47,587 nt of DNA from CAYWXV01 sp964462535 (GTDB lineage: Bacteria > Bacteroidota > Ignavibacteria > OLB7). The notes under the pieces are model-generated. The model was not told the origin of the DNA and did not search any database. It saw only the letters and a program-made list of their open reading frames with translations. Positions 1 through 10,200 of this stretch are shown here, one piece after another. How positions within the stretch are numbered: the first letter of the stretch is position 1; each line of letters opens with the position of its first letter. The DNA is taken from contig CAYWXV010000022.1 of NCBI GenBank assembly GCA_964462535.1, forward strand, positions 1 through 47,587, in the 5' to 3' direction. Both the position numbers and the translations under genes were made by a program.

Positions 1-104
1 GCACCCAGGTGGAGCATCCCCACTCCCAGATCGAACCCATCGAGGATCGCGTATCCGATCAGTAGTACACCGAGAATGATGAACCAGAACGTATTGAGGT
101 CCAT
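1..104 (-). CDS. cydB: Cytochrome bd ubiquinol oxidase subunit II, N-terminal fragment
   Basis: Only the first 34 codons are inside the window; the gene continues past the left edge. The visible start reads MDLNTFWFIILGVLLIGYAI followed by LDGFDLGVGML. The Y-A-I-L-D-G-F-D-L-G-V-G-M signature in the first transmembrane helix is the standard N-terminus of CydB. CydB pairs with CydA in the inner membrane to form the quinol-oxidising, high-oxygen-affinity terminal oxidase. The ATG lies 12 bases after the cydA stop on the same strand, so the two genes are almost certainly one transcript. Confidence 0.93.
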   Translation of the reverse strand, partial: MDLNTFWFIILGVLLIGYAILDGFDLGVGMLHLG

Positions 105-116
105 GTGGTAAGAGGG

Positions 117-1559
<1,443 letters not shown>

Positions 1560-1791
1560 GGATGTCGAACGATGATCAACGGTGGAGCGAGGTTGGCGGG
1601 GGAAATCAACGCGCAGTTGGTTGGTCCCGCTACCTCAAGGAAACCGCCATCAACTTGCAACGGACATCGGTGTCGGGTATCGCGATAACTGTATCAATCC
1701 TCTCCACCTTACATCAGTTGGTTATCTTGCGCGCTGTCCAGTCCTGGACGGGTACCAGCATCCGTCACACCCATACCCCCGGGTAAACATC

Positions 1792-3456
1792 ATGGTCCGA
1801 ATCAACTACCTGCCGGCTCTTGCCATTCTTGTTGCGCTCCTCAGCCCCTCGGTCGGGCGAACTCAGAATCTCGTTTCGATTCCCTACGTGGGAGGCGTGA
1901 CGTCCCGTTCGGCCGTTATCCTCGTCTGGCTCCAGCAACAATCGTCCGTATCAATCGAGTATTCGGTTCGTGAAGACATGCAGGGCGCGTCGCGCTCACC
2001 GAACGCGGCGACGTCGCCGGCCGATGACAACGCCCTCAAGATCGAATTGACGGATCTGACTCCGTCCACGCGATACTACTACCGAGTGGTGAACGAAGGC
2101 GGGGCGCCTGTAAGTGAGGTACAGTCGTTCAGGACGTTTCCCGACGAGGGCTCCAATGTCGATCTGAACATCCTCTTCGGCTCGTGCCAACAGAGTCGGC
2201 CAACCGACTCGGGAGGAGTATTTGAAGTAGACGCGATCAAGGATGCGGATCTGTTCGTGCATCTGGGCGACTGGGCTTATCCAGATGTTCGAGTCCCCAA
2301 CTTTCCACGCACCGACTCGTCGGTTCGTGCTTCGTACGCCTTCCGACTCGACACGTCGTACCCTTTCGCTCGCCGGATCCTGACGCGCATGCCCCTCGCA
2401 TACGAATGGGACGACCACGATGCCTTTGGCGACAACAGCAACGGCACGGCTCCTGCGGCCGTGAAGCGTCGCGTCCGCGATGCATACGGGCGCTACGTTC
2501 CGTCGTATCCACTCCCCAATCCGGACGGCATCTGGCACTCGTTCCGCATCGGAAACGTTGAGGTATTCATGCTGGACAGCCGGACGTTTCGCAGCCCTGT
2601 AGATTCGGCGTTCGACGGCAACACATTCTCCCCTCGACCCGGCCATTCGATGCTGGCAGGTGGCGAGTTTTCGATACCGGGTATCGATCAACGTACGTGG
2701 CTCATGAACGCGGTTCGCTCGTCAACAGCCCGATGGAAAATCATTGCCAGCCAGGTCCCCTTCAACCCGGCAATGGCCCAGGGGATCGTGCTTGCACTCT
2801 TCATAGGTCGAAAGGACATCGCGAAGCGATTTGCCGAATACTGGGCTGGATACCCGGCGGACATGGATTCGATCAAGGCGCTGATTCGCGAGGGTCATTT
2901 GCGCAACACGCTTGTCATCACCGGTAGCGTCCACACGAACATGTACGACAACGGGACGCACTCGCTGATTCCGGAGTTTGTGGCTGCAAACCTCGACATC
3001 GAAAACACCAACCTGTGGGACACCCTTCGGCACTACAATCTGAATGTGTGGACCGCAGGGCAGACTGGAACGGAGTCGACCATTGGAAGGATTCGCGTAG
3101 AGACGACGCCAAGACATCGCCTGGTGGTGGAGTCGTTCACCGAGGGAGGTGCGAAAATGCTCGAGCTTGTGGTGGACGATCAATCGGTCGGGTCGGTACC
3201 GACCGATGCCTCACGTGGGAGGGATCTGCGCTTGACGAGCAATGGAGATGTGATAGTTCTGCAGACTGACCTGGAAGCGGGGGGAGCCGCGATCCGGCTC
3301 TTCACGATAGAGGGGAGGGAATCCGCAAGCGCCAACGTGACGATTGACGATCGCGGTATGACACGATGGGTGCTGCCATCGAACCTCCCCGCCGGTAAAT
3401 ATCTCGGGCGTATCGAACGGAACGGAACCGCACTCCCGTTCTCGTTGTCCAGATGA
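1792..3456 (+). CDS. Secreted PhoD-like metallophosphatase with putative T9SS C-terminal sorting domain
   Basis: 554 residues from ATG 1792, which is followed by a signal peptide (MVRINYLPALAILVALLS, cleavage probably near residue 23). An in-frame start at 1582 adds 70 residues before the signal sequence and is rejected. Residues 28-118 look like the Ig/fibronectin-like PhoD N-terminal domain (LTDLTPSTRYYYRVVN). The metallophosphatase core follows: FGSCQQ (129-134), DLFVHLGDWAY (153-163) and YEWDDHDAFGDN (204-215). Near residues 377-382 the family motif T-G-D-x-H reads TGSVHT, so an expected Asp is Ser. The last 80 residues (about 475-554) include LFTIEGRES and LPAGKYLGRIE, resembling type IX secretion sorting domains. 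Phosphodiesterase or phosphomonoesterase activity is the family expectation; the substrate is unknown. It ends 5 bases from the convergent metH. Confidence 0.85.
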   Translation: MVRINYLPALAILVALLSPSVGRTQNLVSIPYVGGVTSRSAVILVWLQQQSSVSIEYSVREDMQGASRSPNAATSPADDNALKIELTDLTPSTRYYYRVVNEGGAPVSEVQSFRTFPDEGSNVDLNILFGSCQQSRPTDSGGVFEVDAIKDADLFVHLGDWAYPDVRVPNFPRTDSSVRASYAFRLDTSYPFARRILTRMPLAYEWDDHDAFGDNSNGTAPAAVKRRVRDAYGRYVPSYPLPNPDGIWHSFRIGNVEVFMLDSRTFRSPVDSAFDGNTFSPRPGHSMLAGGEFSIPGIDQRTWLMNAVRSSTARWKIIASQVPFNPAMAQGIVLALFIGRKDIAKRFAEYWAGYPADMDSIKALIREGHLRNTLVITGSVHTNMYDNGTHSLIPEFVAANLDIENTNLWDTLRHYNLNVWTAGQTGTESTIGRIRVETTPRHRLVVESFTEGGAKMLELVVDDQSVGSVPTDASRGRDLRLTSNGDVIVLQTDLEAGGAAIRLFTIEGRESASANVTIDDRGMTRWVLPSNLPAGKYLGRIERNGTALPFSLSR

Positions 3457-3461
3457 ACTCC

Positions 3462-5276
3462 CTACGCGTCCTCCCACTGGCGTTCATCAAACACTAGCTG
3501 CCGAGCCAACTCCGCACCCCGCTCGTCCAGTCGGTACAGAGGAAGGATTTTCGACGCGTGAACGATCGCCATGTCGAGCCCGGCTTCGACGGCGCTGTGG
3601 AGAAAAACCGAGTTGACGACCTGACGAGTTACTGGCGACAATCCGAACGATGAGTTTGACACACCGAGAATCGTCCAGGCCTTCGGCATCTGTTCTTTGA
3701 TGGCGCGAATTGCACCGATCGTATTGATGCCGCTCGATCGAAGATCTTCCGTCCCTGATCCCAAAGGGAACGTCAGCGTATCAAAAATGAGATCCTCCTC
3801 GCGAAGACCACGTTCGACTGCGAAGTCGCGAATACGTCTCGCGATGGCGACCTTCTTCTCCAGCGAATAGGCCTGCCCCTCCTCGTCAATGGAAAGAGCA
3901 ATTACGGCCGCGCCGTACCGTTTCGCGAGCGCAACAATCTTCTCCGCCTTCTCCGGCCCATCCTCGAAGTTGATAGAGTTGATTATGGCCCGTCCGGCGC
4001 AACGCTTGAGGGCAACCTCAATCACGGCGATTTCCGTGGAGTCGATGACAAGCGGGAGTGCCACCTGCGTGTTGAAACGATGGATCACCTCAACCATGTC
4101 GCGTGCCTCGTTTCGGCCCACGAATGCGACACACACGTCCAACAGGTGCGCCCCCTCCTTCACCTGCTCCTTCGCCATCGCCACCATCCCATCGTAGTTC
4201 TCTTCCTCCAGCAGTCCCTTGAACTTCCTGGAGCCATTCGCGTTGCACCTCTCCCCAACCAACAAGGGGGCGGGGTCAAGATGGAGAGGGACGGAACTGT
4301 ATATGGAACTCACCGCAGGCGTGTACTCTGGATGACGCTCGGCGCGAGGCGTGCTGTCGATGAGCGTCCGCAGGGCAGCAATGTGATCAGGGGTCGTACC
4401 GCAGCATCCCCCGACGACTGCGACGCCGAGCTCGCCGATGTACTTCGACATCCACCGAGTCATCTCCTCGGGGGTCAGGTGGTAGTGGGCGTGACCGCCG
4501 ATATTCTCGGGTATGCCGGCGTTGGGCATGACGAAGACCGGACGAACCGAATTCGCGCAGAGATATCGCAAATGCTCCTCCATCTCCTTCGGGCCCGTCG
4601 CACAATTCATCCCAATTACGTCGACGATATCGTACGGCTCCAGAATCGTCAACGCGGCGGAGACCTCCGTCCCCATCAGCATCGTCCCGGTCGTCTCAAT
4701 GGTGATGCTCACGATGACCGGGATTCTCCTCCCTCGTTCCGCAAACGCATCCATCGCTCCGGCCAGGGCAGCCTTGGTCTGCAGCGGATCCTGACACGTC
4801 TCAATGCAGAGGAGGTCGGCGCCGCCGTCCATGAGCCCGGATATCTGCTCGTAGAACGAATGCGCCATATCGTCGAACGACATCTGGAGCAGCGACGGAA
4901 GTTTGGTGGTGGGTCCCACGGAACCGGCGACAAACCGCGGCCACTCATCGGTCGACCAGGCATCTGCACACGATCGCGCAATCTCTGCCGAACGTTTGCT
5001 CAGCTCGTATGCCCTATCGGCAATGCCATACTCCACTAGCACCACCGATGAGGATCCGAACGAATTGGTCTCGATGATGTCTGCACCGGCACTGAGGAAC
5101 TCGTCATGCACCTTGCGAACCGCGTCCGGTCTGGTGATGCACAAGTACTCGTTACATCCTTCCAGGTCCGGTCCACCGAAATCATCCGCCGAGAGGTGTT
5201 GATTCTGAAACGACGTGCCCGTGGCACCATCGAACAGGAGGACGTGCTGTCTGAGTCTATGGAGAAATAGGGACAT
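3462..5276 (-). CDS. metH: Methionine synthase, homocysteine and methyl-THF modules only (lacks B12 domain)
   Basis: 604 residues from ATG 5276 (MSLFLHRLRQ then HVLLFDGATGTSFQ); longer in-frame starts upstream add unrelated sequence. Residues 1-305 form the homocysteine S-methyltransferase barrel with zinc ligands Cys225 (GMNCATGP) and Cys291/Cys292 (GGCCGTTPDH). Residues about 335-590 form the pterin-binding barrel (LLVGERCNANGSRKFKGLL, LPLVIDSTE, NSINFEDG, FDTLTFPLGSG, LGVSNSSFG). The reading frame then stops with TAG after QWEDA. The cobalamin-binding and SAM-dependent reactivation domains of full MetH (about 1200 residues) are absent, and the adjacent sequence is the convergent phosphatase gene. 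It would need a separately encoded B12 protein, or it uses another acceptor route. Final step of methionine synthesis, cytoplasmic. Confidence 0.88.
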   Translation of the reverse strand: MSLFLHRLRQHVLLFDGATGTSFQNQHLSADDFGGPDLEGCNEYLCITRPDAVRKVHDEFLSAGADIIETNSFGSSSVVLVEYGIADRAYELSKRSAEIARSCADAWSTDEWPRFVAGSVGPTTKLPSLLQMSFDDMAHSFYEQISGLMDGGADLLCIETCQDPLQTKAALAGAMDAFAERGRRIPVIVSITIETTGTMLMGTEVSAALTILEPYDIVDVIGMNCATGPKEMEEHLRYLCANSVRPVFVMPNAGIPENIGGHAHYHLTPEEMTRWMSKYIGELGVAVVGGCCGTTPDHIAALRTLIDSTPRAERHPEYTPAVSSIYSSVPLHLDPAPLLVGERCNANGSRKFKGLLEEENYDGMVAMAKEQVKEGAHLLDVCVAFVGRNEARDMVEVIHRFNTQVALPLVIDSTEIAVIEVALKRCAGRAIINSINFEDGPEKAEKIVALAKRYGAAVIALSIDEEGQAYSLEKKVAIARRIRDFAVERGLREEDLIFDTLTFPLGSGTEDLRSSGINTIGAIRAIKEQMPKAWTILGVSNSSFGLSPVTRQVVNSVFLHSAVEAGLDMAIVHASKILPLYRLDERGAELARQLVFDERQWEDA

Positions 5277-5405
5277 CGTGTACGACAACGATTGCAGTAA
5301 GCTTGGTTTCGGCGTCCGCCGATGACCATAGGGCGCCGGAGGTTCGATGACGTCGCGGCGAAGCCCGCCCTTATCATCAAGTATGGCCGTGCCGCAAAGC
5401 CGGGC

Positions 5406-5435
5406 GGACCACGTACCCCACGGCCGCGGTGGCCC
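5406..5435 (-). promoter_or_regulatory. GC-rich inverted repeat in the metH leader
   Basis: GGACCAC (5406-5412) and GTGGCCC (5429-5435) can pair on the minus-strand transcript with one G-U pair, around an inner GC-rich CCAC/GTGG pairing. It lies about 130-160 bases upstream of the metH start. It may be a leader structure, but it matches no cobalamin, SAM or SAH riboswitch that I recognise. Confidence 0.2.
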
Positions 5436-5511
5436 AACGCCCCGACGTGTATGCAACCCGTGAATATACGTTTCGACCACCGACGGATCGTGAGGAACGA
5501 TCGTGTATTCG

Positions 5512-5519
5512 TACATTTG
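5512..5519 (+). promoter_or_regulatory. Bacteroidota-type -7 promoter element for the isochorismatase gene
   Basis: TACATTTG matches the TAnnTTTG -7 consensus of the Bacteroidota primary sigma factor exactly. It ends 27 bases before the ATG at 5547, allowing a short 5' leader that contains the Shine-Dalgarno sequence. No convincing TTG -33 element is visible at the expected distance, so this rests on the -7 match and position. Confidence 0.5.
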
Positions 5520-5546
5520 CGCCCCATATCGAGCGGAGGAGCAACC

Positions 5547-6089
5547 ATGATTGAGCGACATGATGCGGTGTTGGTGGTCATCGACGTTCAGGAACGGATG
5601 ATGCCCGCAATCCACGACGCCGAGTCCGTAACAACCGAAATCTCGAGGATGATTCACGGGTGCCGGGAACTCGGAGTTCCGGTGCTCATCACCGAGCAGT
5701 ATGCGCAGGGGTTAGGTGGCACGGTGCAGCCCGTGCGCGACGCGATGGGGAATGACTACCAGCCCATCGACAAGATGTCATTCTCGGCCTGTGGTGAGCT
5801 CATGTTCATGCGGCAACTGGAGACCGTGAACAAACAGCGGGTGCTTCTATGCGGCGTTGAGGCCCACGTCTGCGTCTATCAGACTGCGATGGACCTGATA
5901 CAACTGGGGTGGGACGTGGAGATCGTCACCGACGCTGTCGGTTCCCGCAAGCCCGAGAATCGTGATGTCGCGTTTCACAAACTCGTGCGACACGATATCG
6001 ACCTTACAACCGTCGAGATGGCCCTCTTCGAGCTGATGGTCCGCGCCGATATTCCCGAGTTCAAGAATGTTTCCCGGATAGTTAAGTAA
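5547..6089 (+). CDS. Isochorismatase/nicotinamidase-family cysteine hydrolase
   Basis: 180 residues, the usual size for this family. The catalytic triad is visible: Asp13 in LVVIDVQERM, Lys76 in PIDKMSFSA and Cys109 in GVEAHVCVYQTA. The GVEAHVCV segment and the short length resemble the YcaC/ISOC1 subgroup, not true isochorismatases; the substrate cannot be told from sequence. ATG 5547 is chosen because GCGGAGGA sits 7 bases upstream; an upstream in-frame start at 5322 would add 75 unrelated residues. It is divergent from metH and 3 bases ahead of the membrane TPR gene, so the latter two probably share a transcript. Confidence 0.88.
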   Translation: MIERHDAVLVVIDVQERMMPAIHDAESVTTEISRMIHGCRELGVPVLITEQYAQGLGGTVQPVRDAMGNDYQPIDKMSFSACGELMFMRQLETVNKQRVLLCGVEAHVCVYQTAMDLIQLGWDVEIVTDAVGSRKPENRDVAFHKLVRHDIDLTTVEMALFELMVRADIPEFKNVSRIVK

Positions 6090-6092
6090 CGC

Positions 6093-6614
6093 ATGCGCTC
6101 ACCGAACATCATCTTCGCAATCATTCTGGTCGTTGTCGCCGGTGGCATAACGCTACTGGCGTTCGAGTGGTGGATACTTGGGGGTCTCGCGACGCTAATA
6201 GGTGTGATACTCCTGTACGTCTGGTGGCGTGTCAGCCAGATCCTCCGGATCTCAACAGCGATCTCGGCCAACGACATGCCGAAGGCGAGGTTGGAACTTG
6301 GGAAGGTCAAGAATCCCGCGAAGCTCAACGCGTACTCCAAGACGTATTTCTTCCTCTTCCAGGGAATCGTTGACGTGCAGACCAACGACTTCAAGGCCGC
6401 CCGACAGGCGTTCAAGACCTCACTGGAGACCAACCGGTTTCGCGCCGTGGACGAGAAGGCGACCGCCCTCGTCATGATGGCCCAGCTCGACCTCCGCGTC
6501 CGAAACACGGAAGGGGCAAAGCGCTTTCTTCGCGAAGCCCGCGACCTGAAGCCGGGAGAGCAGATCCGCGAGCAGATTGCAACGCTCGTAAAGCAGGCTC
6601 GGATCCGACTGTAG
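6093..6614 (+). CDS. Membrane protein with C-terminal TPR-like helices
   Basis: 173 residues. Two hydrophobic segments occupy about residues 4-22 (IIFAIILVVVAGGITLLAF) and 26-46, forming an N-terminal hairpin anchor. The rest is soluble and helical: LELGKVKNPAKLNAYSKTYF, FKAARQAFKTSLETN and GAKRFLREARDLKPGEQ read as two or three degenerate TPR repeats, probably cytoplasmic. The start is 3 bases after the isochorismatase stop, indicating translational coupling. I do not recognise a named family. A scaffold role is only what TPRs generally suggest. Confidence 0.75.
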   Translation: MRSPNIIFAIILVVVAGGITLLAFEWWILGGLATLIGVILLYVWWRVSQILRISTAISANDMPKARLELGKVKNPAKLNAYSKTYFFLFQGIVDVQTNDFKAARQAFKTSLETNRFRAVDEKATALVMMAQLDLRVRNTEGAKRFLREARDLKPGEQIREQIATLVKQARIRL

Positions 6615-6701
6615 GCGGATGGGCGGGTGGGGCACGATGTGGCGTGAAGAGCAAGATCCTTTCCCCTGTACTATCCACTTTCTACTTTCTAGTCTCTAAC
6701 G

Positions 6702-6709
6702 TACTTTTG
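6702..6709 (+). promoter_or_regulatory. Promoter -7 element of tRNA-Val
   Basis: TACTTTTG is a perfect TAnnTTTG match ending 9 bases before the tRNA 5' end. A TTTC at 6679-6682 could be a weak -33 element (consensus TTTG/TTG) with a 19-base spacer. The same octamer occurs before tRNA-Thr at 47486. Confidence 0.65.
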
Positions 6710-6718
6710 GGGTCCTTC

Positions 6719-6792
6719 GGGCGATTGGCACAGTTGGTTAGCGCGCTTCGTTCACATCGAAGAGGTCGCAGGTTCGAGTCCTGCATCGCCCA
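6719..6792 (+). tRNA. tRNA-Val(CAC)
   Basis: 74-nt cloverleaf. Acceptor GGGCGAT (6719-6725) pairs with ATCGCCC (6785-6791). Anticodon stem CTTCG/CGAAG encloses loop TTCACAT with anticodon CAC at 6753-6755. The T-arm GCAGG-TTCGAGT-CCTGC is perfect. Discriminator A at 6792; CCA is not encoded. It is flanked by its own promoter and intrinsic terminator, so it is a single-gene transcription unit. Confidence 0.95.
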
Positions 6793-6797
6793 CATCG

Positions 6798-6824
6798 GGG
6801 AGAGTCGATAGACTCTCCCTTTTT
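6798..6824 (+). terminator. Intrinsic terminator of tRNA-Val
   Basis: Perfect 9-bp stem GGGAGAGTC / GACTCTCCC with loop GATA, followed directly by TTTTT. It starts 6 bases after the tRNA 3' end. Confidence 0.9.
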
Positions 6825-7205
6825 CATTTCAGGATCGGATCGGCCAGGTTCGGCGGCGAGGCAGAAAACGGAATCGCCAACATCCACGCAGCACTGCGGA
6901 CGCCCGCGCGGTCGAGCAAGTGGTTGGGGCAACCGACGTCCGTTGTGATTGCTCACCGTGCGGAGACCCGCGAACCTCAGCGAATACCCCGACGAGCCGT
7001 GGTCCAGGCCCGCAGCAGCATGCCAGGGAAGCGCCGAAGTCCAATATGGGACTTCCCAAGGAGGTCAGTCCGCGCCTGGGAGGTCAATTGGTCATACAAG
7101 CGATGCGACCTCTGACCAGTGGAGCTGCCAGTGGAAGAGCGGAGCAGCGCTACGCCGCGTGGGAATTTTGCTATGTTCCGCACCGTCTGAAGCAAGTCCC
7201 CCCCG
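6825..7205 (+). other. 381-base intergenic region without a supported gene
   Basis: Several overlapping short frames are open on both strands, but none has family features, a ribosome binding site or a length that would support it. A GAGGTC / GACCTC pairing (about 7077-7112) and overlapping GGTCA/TGACC pairings suggest some RNA structure near 7075-7120. TATGTTCC at 7172-7179 is a two-mismatch version of the -7 element and might drive the 7206 gene. No tRNA, tmRNA or RNase P signature was seen. Confidence 0.4.
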
Positions 7206-10200
7206 ATGCAATCAAACGACCCAACTACCAATTCGACGTCGCAATTGCGGAGTCGTAGTCTTACGCGACTCCTCTACACCGCTCTCGACCTTCGACCCGA
7301 TGAGCGGACGTTGGTCTCGGCCATCCTCGTCCATTCTTTGTTCGAGGGTTTTGCCGTTTCGATAGTACTGACGCTCGCACACAGCTTGTTCCTCGAGAGT
7401 CAGTCGATTGCCAATCTGCCGTGGGTCTACATTGCCGGAGGGCTGACTGGCTTCGGCGCGAACTGGCTCTACTCGAGGCTGGAGCATCGCATGCAGATGG
7501 CGACACTGCTGAAGCTCTCGCTGGTTCTGCTGCTCGTGCCGGTGCTCGCCTTCCGCCTGGTCTTCGATTCCGTCGATCCGTCGATCGTTTCATTCGCGAT
7601 GCTGGCGTGGAGTCTCGTGATGTTCGGGTCGATCGAGGCCCGGTATTGGGAGTTGAATTCGGTTCTCTTCGATGTACGCCAGGGGAAGAGGCTCTTTGGG
7701 CTGTTGGGGCTCGGGGAATCGGCGTCGAAAGTGATCGGCTTCCTCTCTGTCCCCGGCCTCGTCCACCTGATCGGACCGAGCAATCTCCTTTTTGTCGCAG
7801 CAGGCTCCCTGGGAGCAGCCCTCCTCCTCCTCCACAACATGCTCGAGCGGCACAAGAGCAGACTCCACACAGTAGCGGGAGAGCACGAGGCATCCGTGAG
7901 CGGCAAGAGCACCCATCACGGATCTCCCCTCCGACACCTCGACAAGTATCGTCGCCTCCTCCTTGCCTTCGCCGTTTGTGCTATCGCCACGTACACGCTG
8001 GTCGAGTTTGGATTTCTGCGCGAGGTTCAGTCCCGCTTCCATCACCTGTCGGAGTTAGCCCCATTCCTGGGCATCTTCTTCGGAGTTGCCCACGTGCTCG
8101 ACATCCTCTTCAAAGCGGTTGTCACGGGGCGCTTCCTGCGACGGTTCGGCATTGGCCCTGCCCTGATAATTCTTCCCATCGGTCTGATGGCAGTGGCTCT
8201 GGTCATCGCATTTCAACCGTTCAAGATCGAAGCCGCCCGTTCACTCCTGATTCTCTTCGGCTTCAACATGTTGGTGATAGAGGTTTTCCGGGGTTCGCTT
8301 GCCAACTCGGCGTACCTCCTCCTCTTCCAGCCCTTGGCCCCGCGACGGAGATTGGACGCTCATATGGCCAAAGCACTCGGTGATCCGGTCATCATTGCTG
8401 GCGTTGGTCTTCTCCTGCTGATCTTCGCTCGCCCAGGTCCCGAGATGCTGGTCCGTCTCAGCTATTTGCTGATCGGAATCCTCGCACTTTGGATAATCGT
8501 CTCGGCGGTCGTGAAGAGCGAGTACGTACGCACCGTCAGATCCTCACTTCGGAGGCGGTTGCTTGGCGACGGGCACCTGGAACTCGATACGGAGACCACA
8601 CGAGAACTGCTCGAGGGACCCCTGAAGGGGAACAAGCCGGGAGAGATTCTGTACGCCGTCGACCTCCTTATCCGTGGCGAGTGCGCCGAGGTTGATGGGG
8701 TGCTGCAGAACCTGGTACTTCACGAATCGCCGGTTGTTCGCCTTCATGCCATTGAGCGAATTGAGGCTCTGCGACCTGAGTGGGGTTCGCGTGTTGTGAC
8801 CGACCTCATCAGAAGGGAGTCGGATGCCACGGTTCTTGGTCGCGCTGCTCGGGCTGCCTTCATCATCGATGAAGAGCGAGCCCTGTCAATGATCGCCCCC
8901 CTCTTTGACGACCGTCGGACCGACGTTCGAGTCGGCGCCCTCAGCGGCGCGTTGCTTTGCGGTGAGCTCGAGGCCGTGATATCAGCTGGATCTCGCGTAA
9001 TGGACTGGACGAAGGACAACGATCCTGATATGCGTGAGACCGTCGCGCGGGTGATCGGAGAAGTAGGAAGTTCGAGCTTCTATCGCCCACTACTGCCACT
9101 CCTGAAAGATCAATCGCGTATCGTTCAACATGCCGCAATAGAGGCAGCGGGACACGTGAAGCGAGATCAGATCGTCCGCGCTCTCACGCCACTGCTGGAC
9201 GAGCGATCGGTTCGCGAGTCGGTGTCGCAGTCTCTTGTCCGGATCGGTGAGCCTTCGGCACGCATGATCGAGCGCATCTGGCCGACAGAGAAACTCCCGT
9301 ACAAGCGGAGAATGCTGATTCGATTGCTCGGTCGAATTTCGTGCCCGACCAGTGTCCGCTTCCTGATTGGACTCATTGGTGACCAGGATAGAACAATTCG
9401 TGAGGAGGCATTGGAATCGCTTCAGCGCCTCCAGTGGAAGGCCGACGGTGAAACAGAGTTGGTGATGAGTCTCCTGGACAGCGAGGTGACCGACGCCGAA
9501 CGGAACCGCGAACTTGCCATACTCTTCACGCGAGCCTACGGCACCGACGGAGCCTCTATTGTGGAGGCGTTGTCGAACGAGTTGAAGGGGATACGTCGGC
9601 GGATCCTCCTGCTCCTTTCGTGCGTCTACGATCGCCAGGTTATGGATCGCGTACGCGATCACCTCTTCCTCCGTTCAACGCAGCACACTGCAAACGCACT
9701 GGAGACCCTGGAGCTTACACTTGGCCCCACACTCGCGCGCAAGGTGATTCCAATATTCGAGGAAGGGTCCAACGACCACGGAGGACTCCTCCTTTCTCCC
9801 ACGGCGCTCCCTCCTGAGGAGGGCCTCGGGCACGTCATCGGCGATCCGGCCGGGGGCCACTCAACGTGGACCAGGGCGCTCGCAGTTCGCCTGAGCATTG
9901 GGAATCCAACTGGCGCCACGACGTCCCATATGCAGGTTGCTGCTGAGGATACGCATCCGGTTGTTCGCGAAGCGGCCGCCCATGTTGGACCCCATCGCGT
10001 CGGACCCGAACCAGAGGCCACTTCCGCACGCGGAATTCCGTCTCCATCTCTGTTCGATCATACAACGTCATCCGCATCCGATACCATGCTCACGACCATA
10101 GAACGGATCCTCACATTGAAGTCGGTCGACATCTTCTCTGAGACCGAGGACGGAACGCTGATTGACATCGCAACGATTCTCGAGGAGGTACCTGCGGAGG

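Noticed and set aside
1723..1730. TATCTTGC as a promoter for the phosphatase gene.
   Set aside because: Two mismatches in the TTTG half and no -33 element at the right distance.
1582..1791. Longer N-terminus for the PhoD-like protein.
   Set aside because: The extra 70 residues precede a clear signal peptide and look non-coding.
4080..5039. Plus-strand open frame of 319 codons antisense to metH.
   Set aside because: MetH has complete conserved motifs on the other strand; the antisense product is Arg/His-rich and unrecognisable.
5277..5546. Cobalamin or SAM riboswitch at metH.
   Set aside because: No recognisable B12-box or SAM-box core sequences were found on the minus strand, only an unassigned hairpin.
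7421..8383. Plus-strand frame of 320 codons in another phase of the transporter fusion.
   Set aside because: The main frame encodes coherent transmembrane helices; this one is Pro/Ser/Arg-rich shadow.
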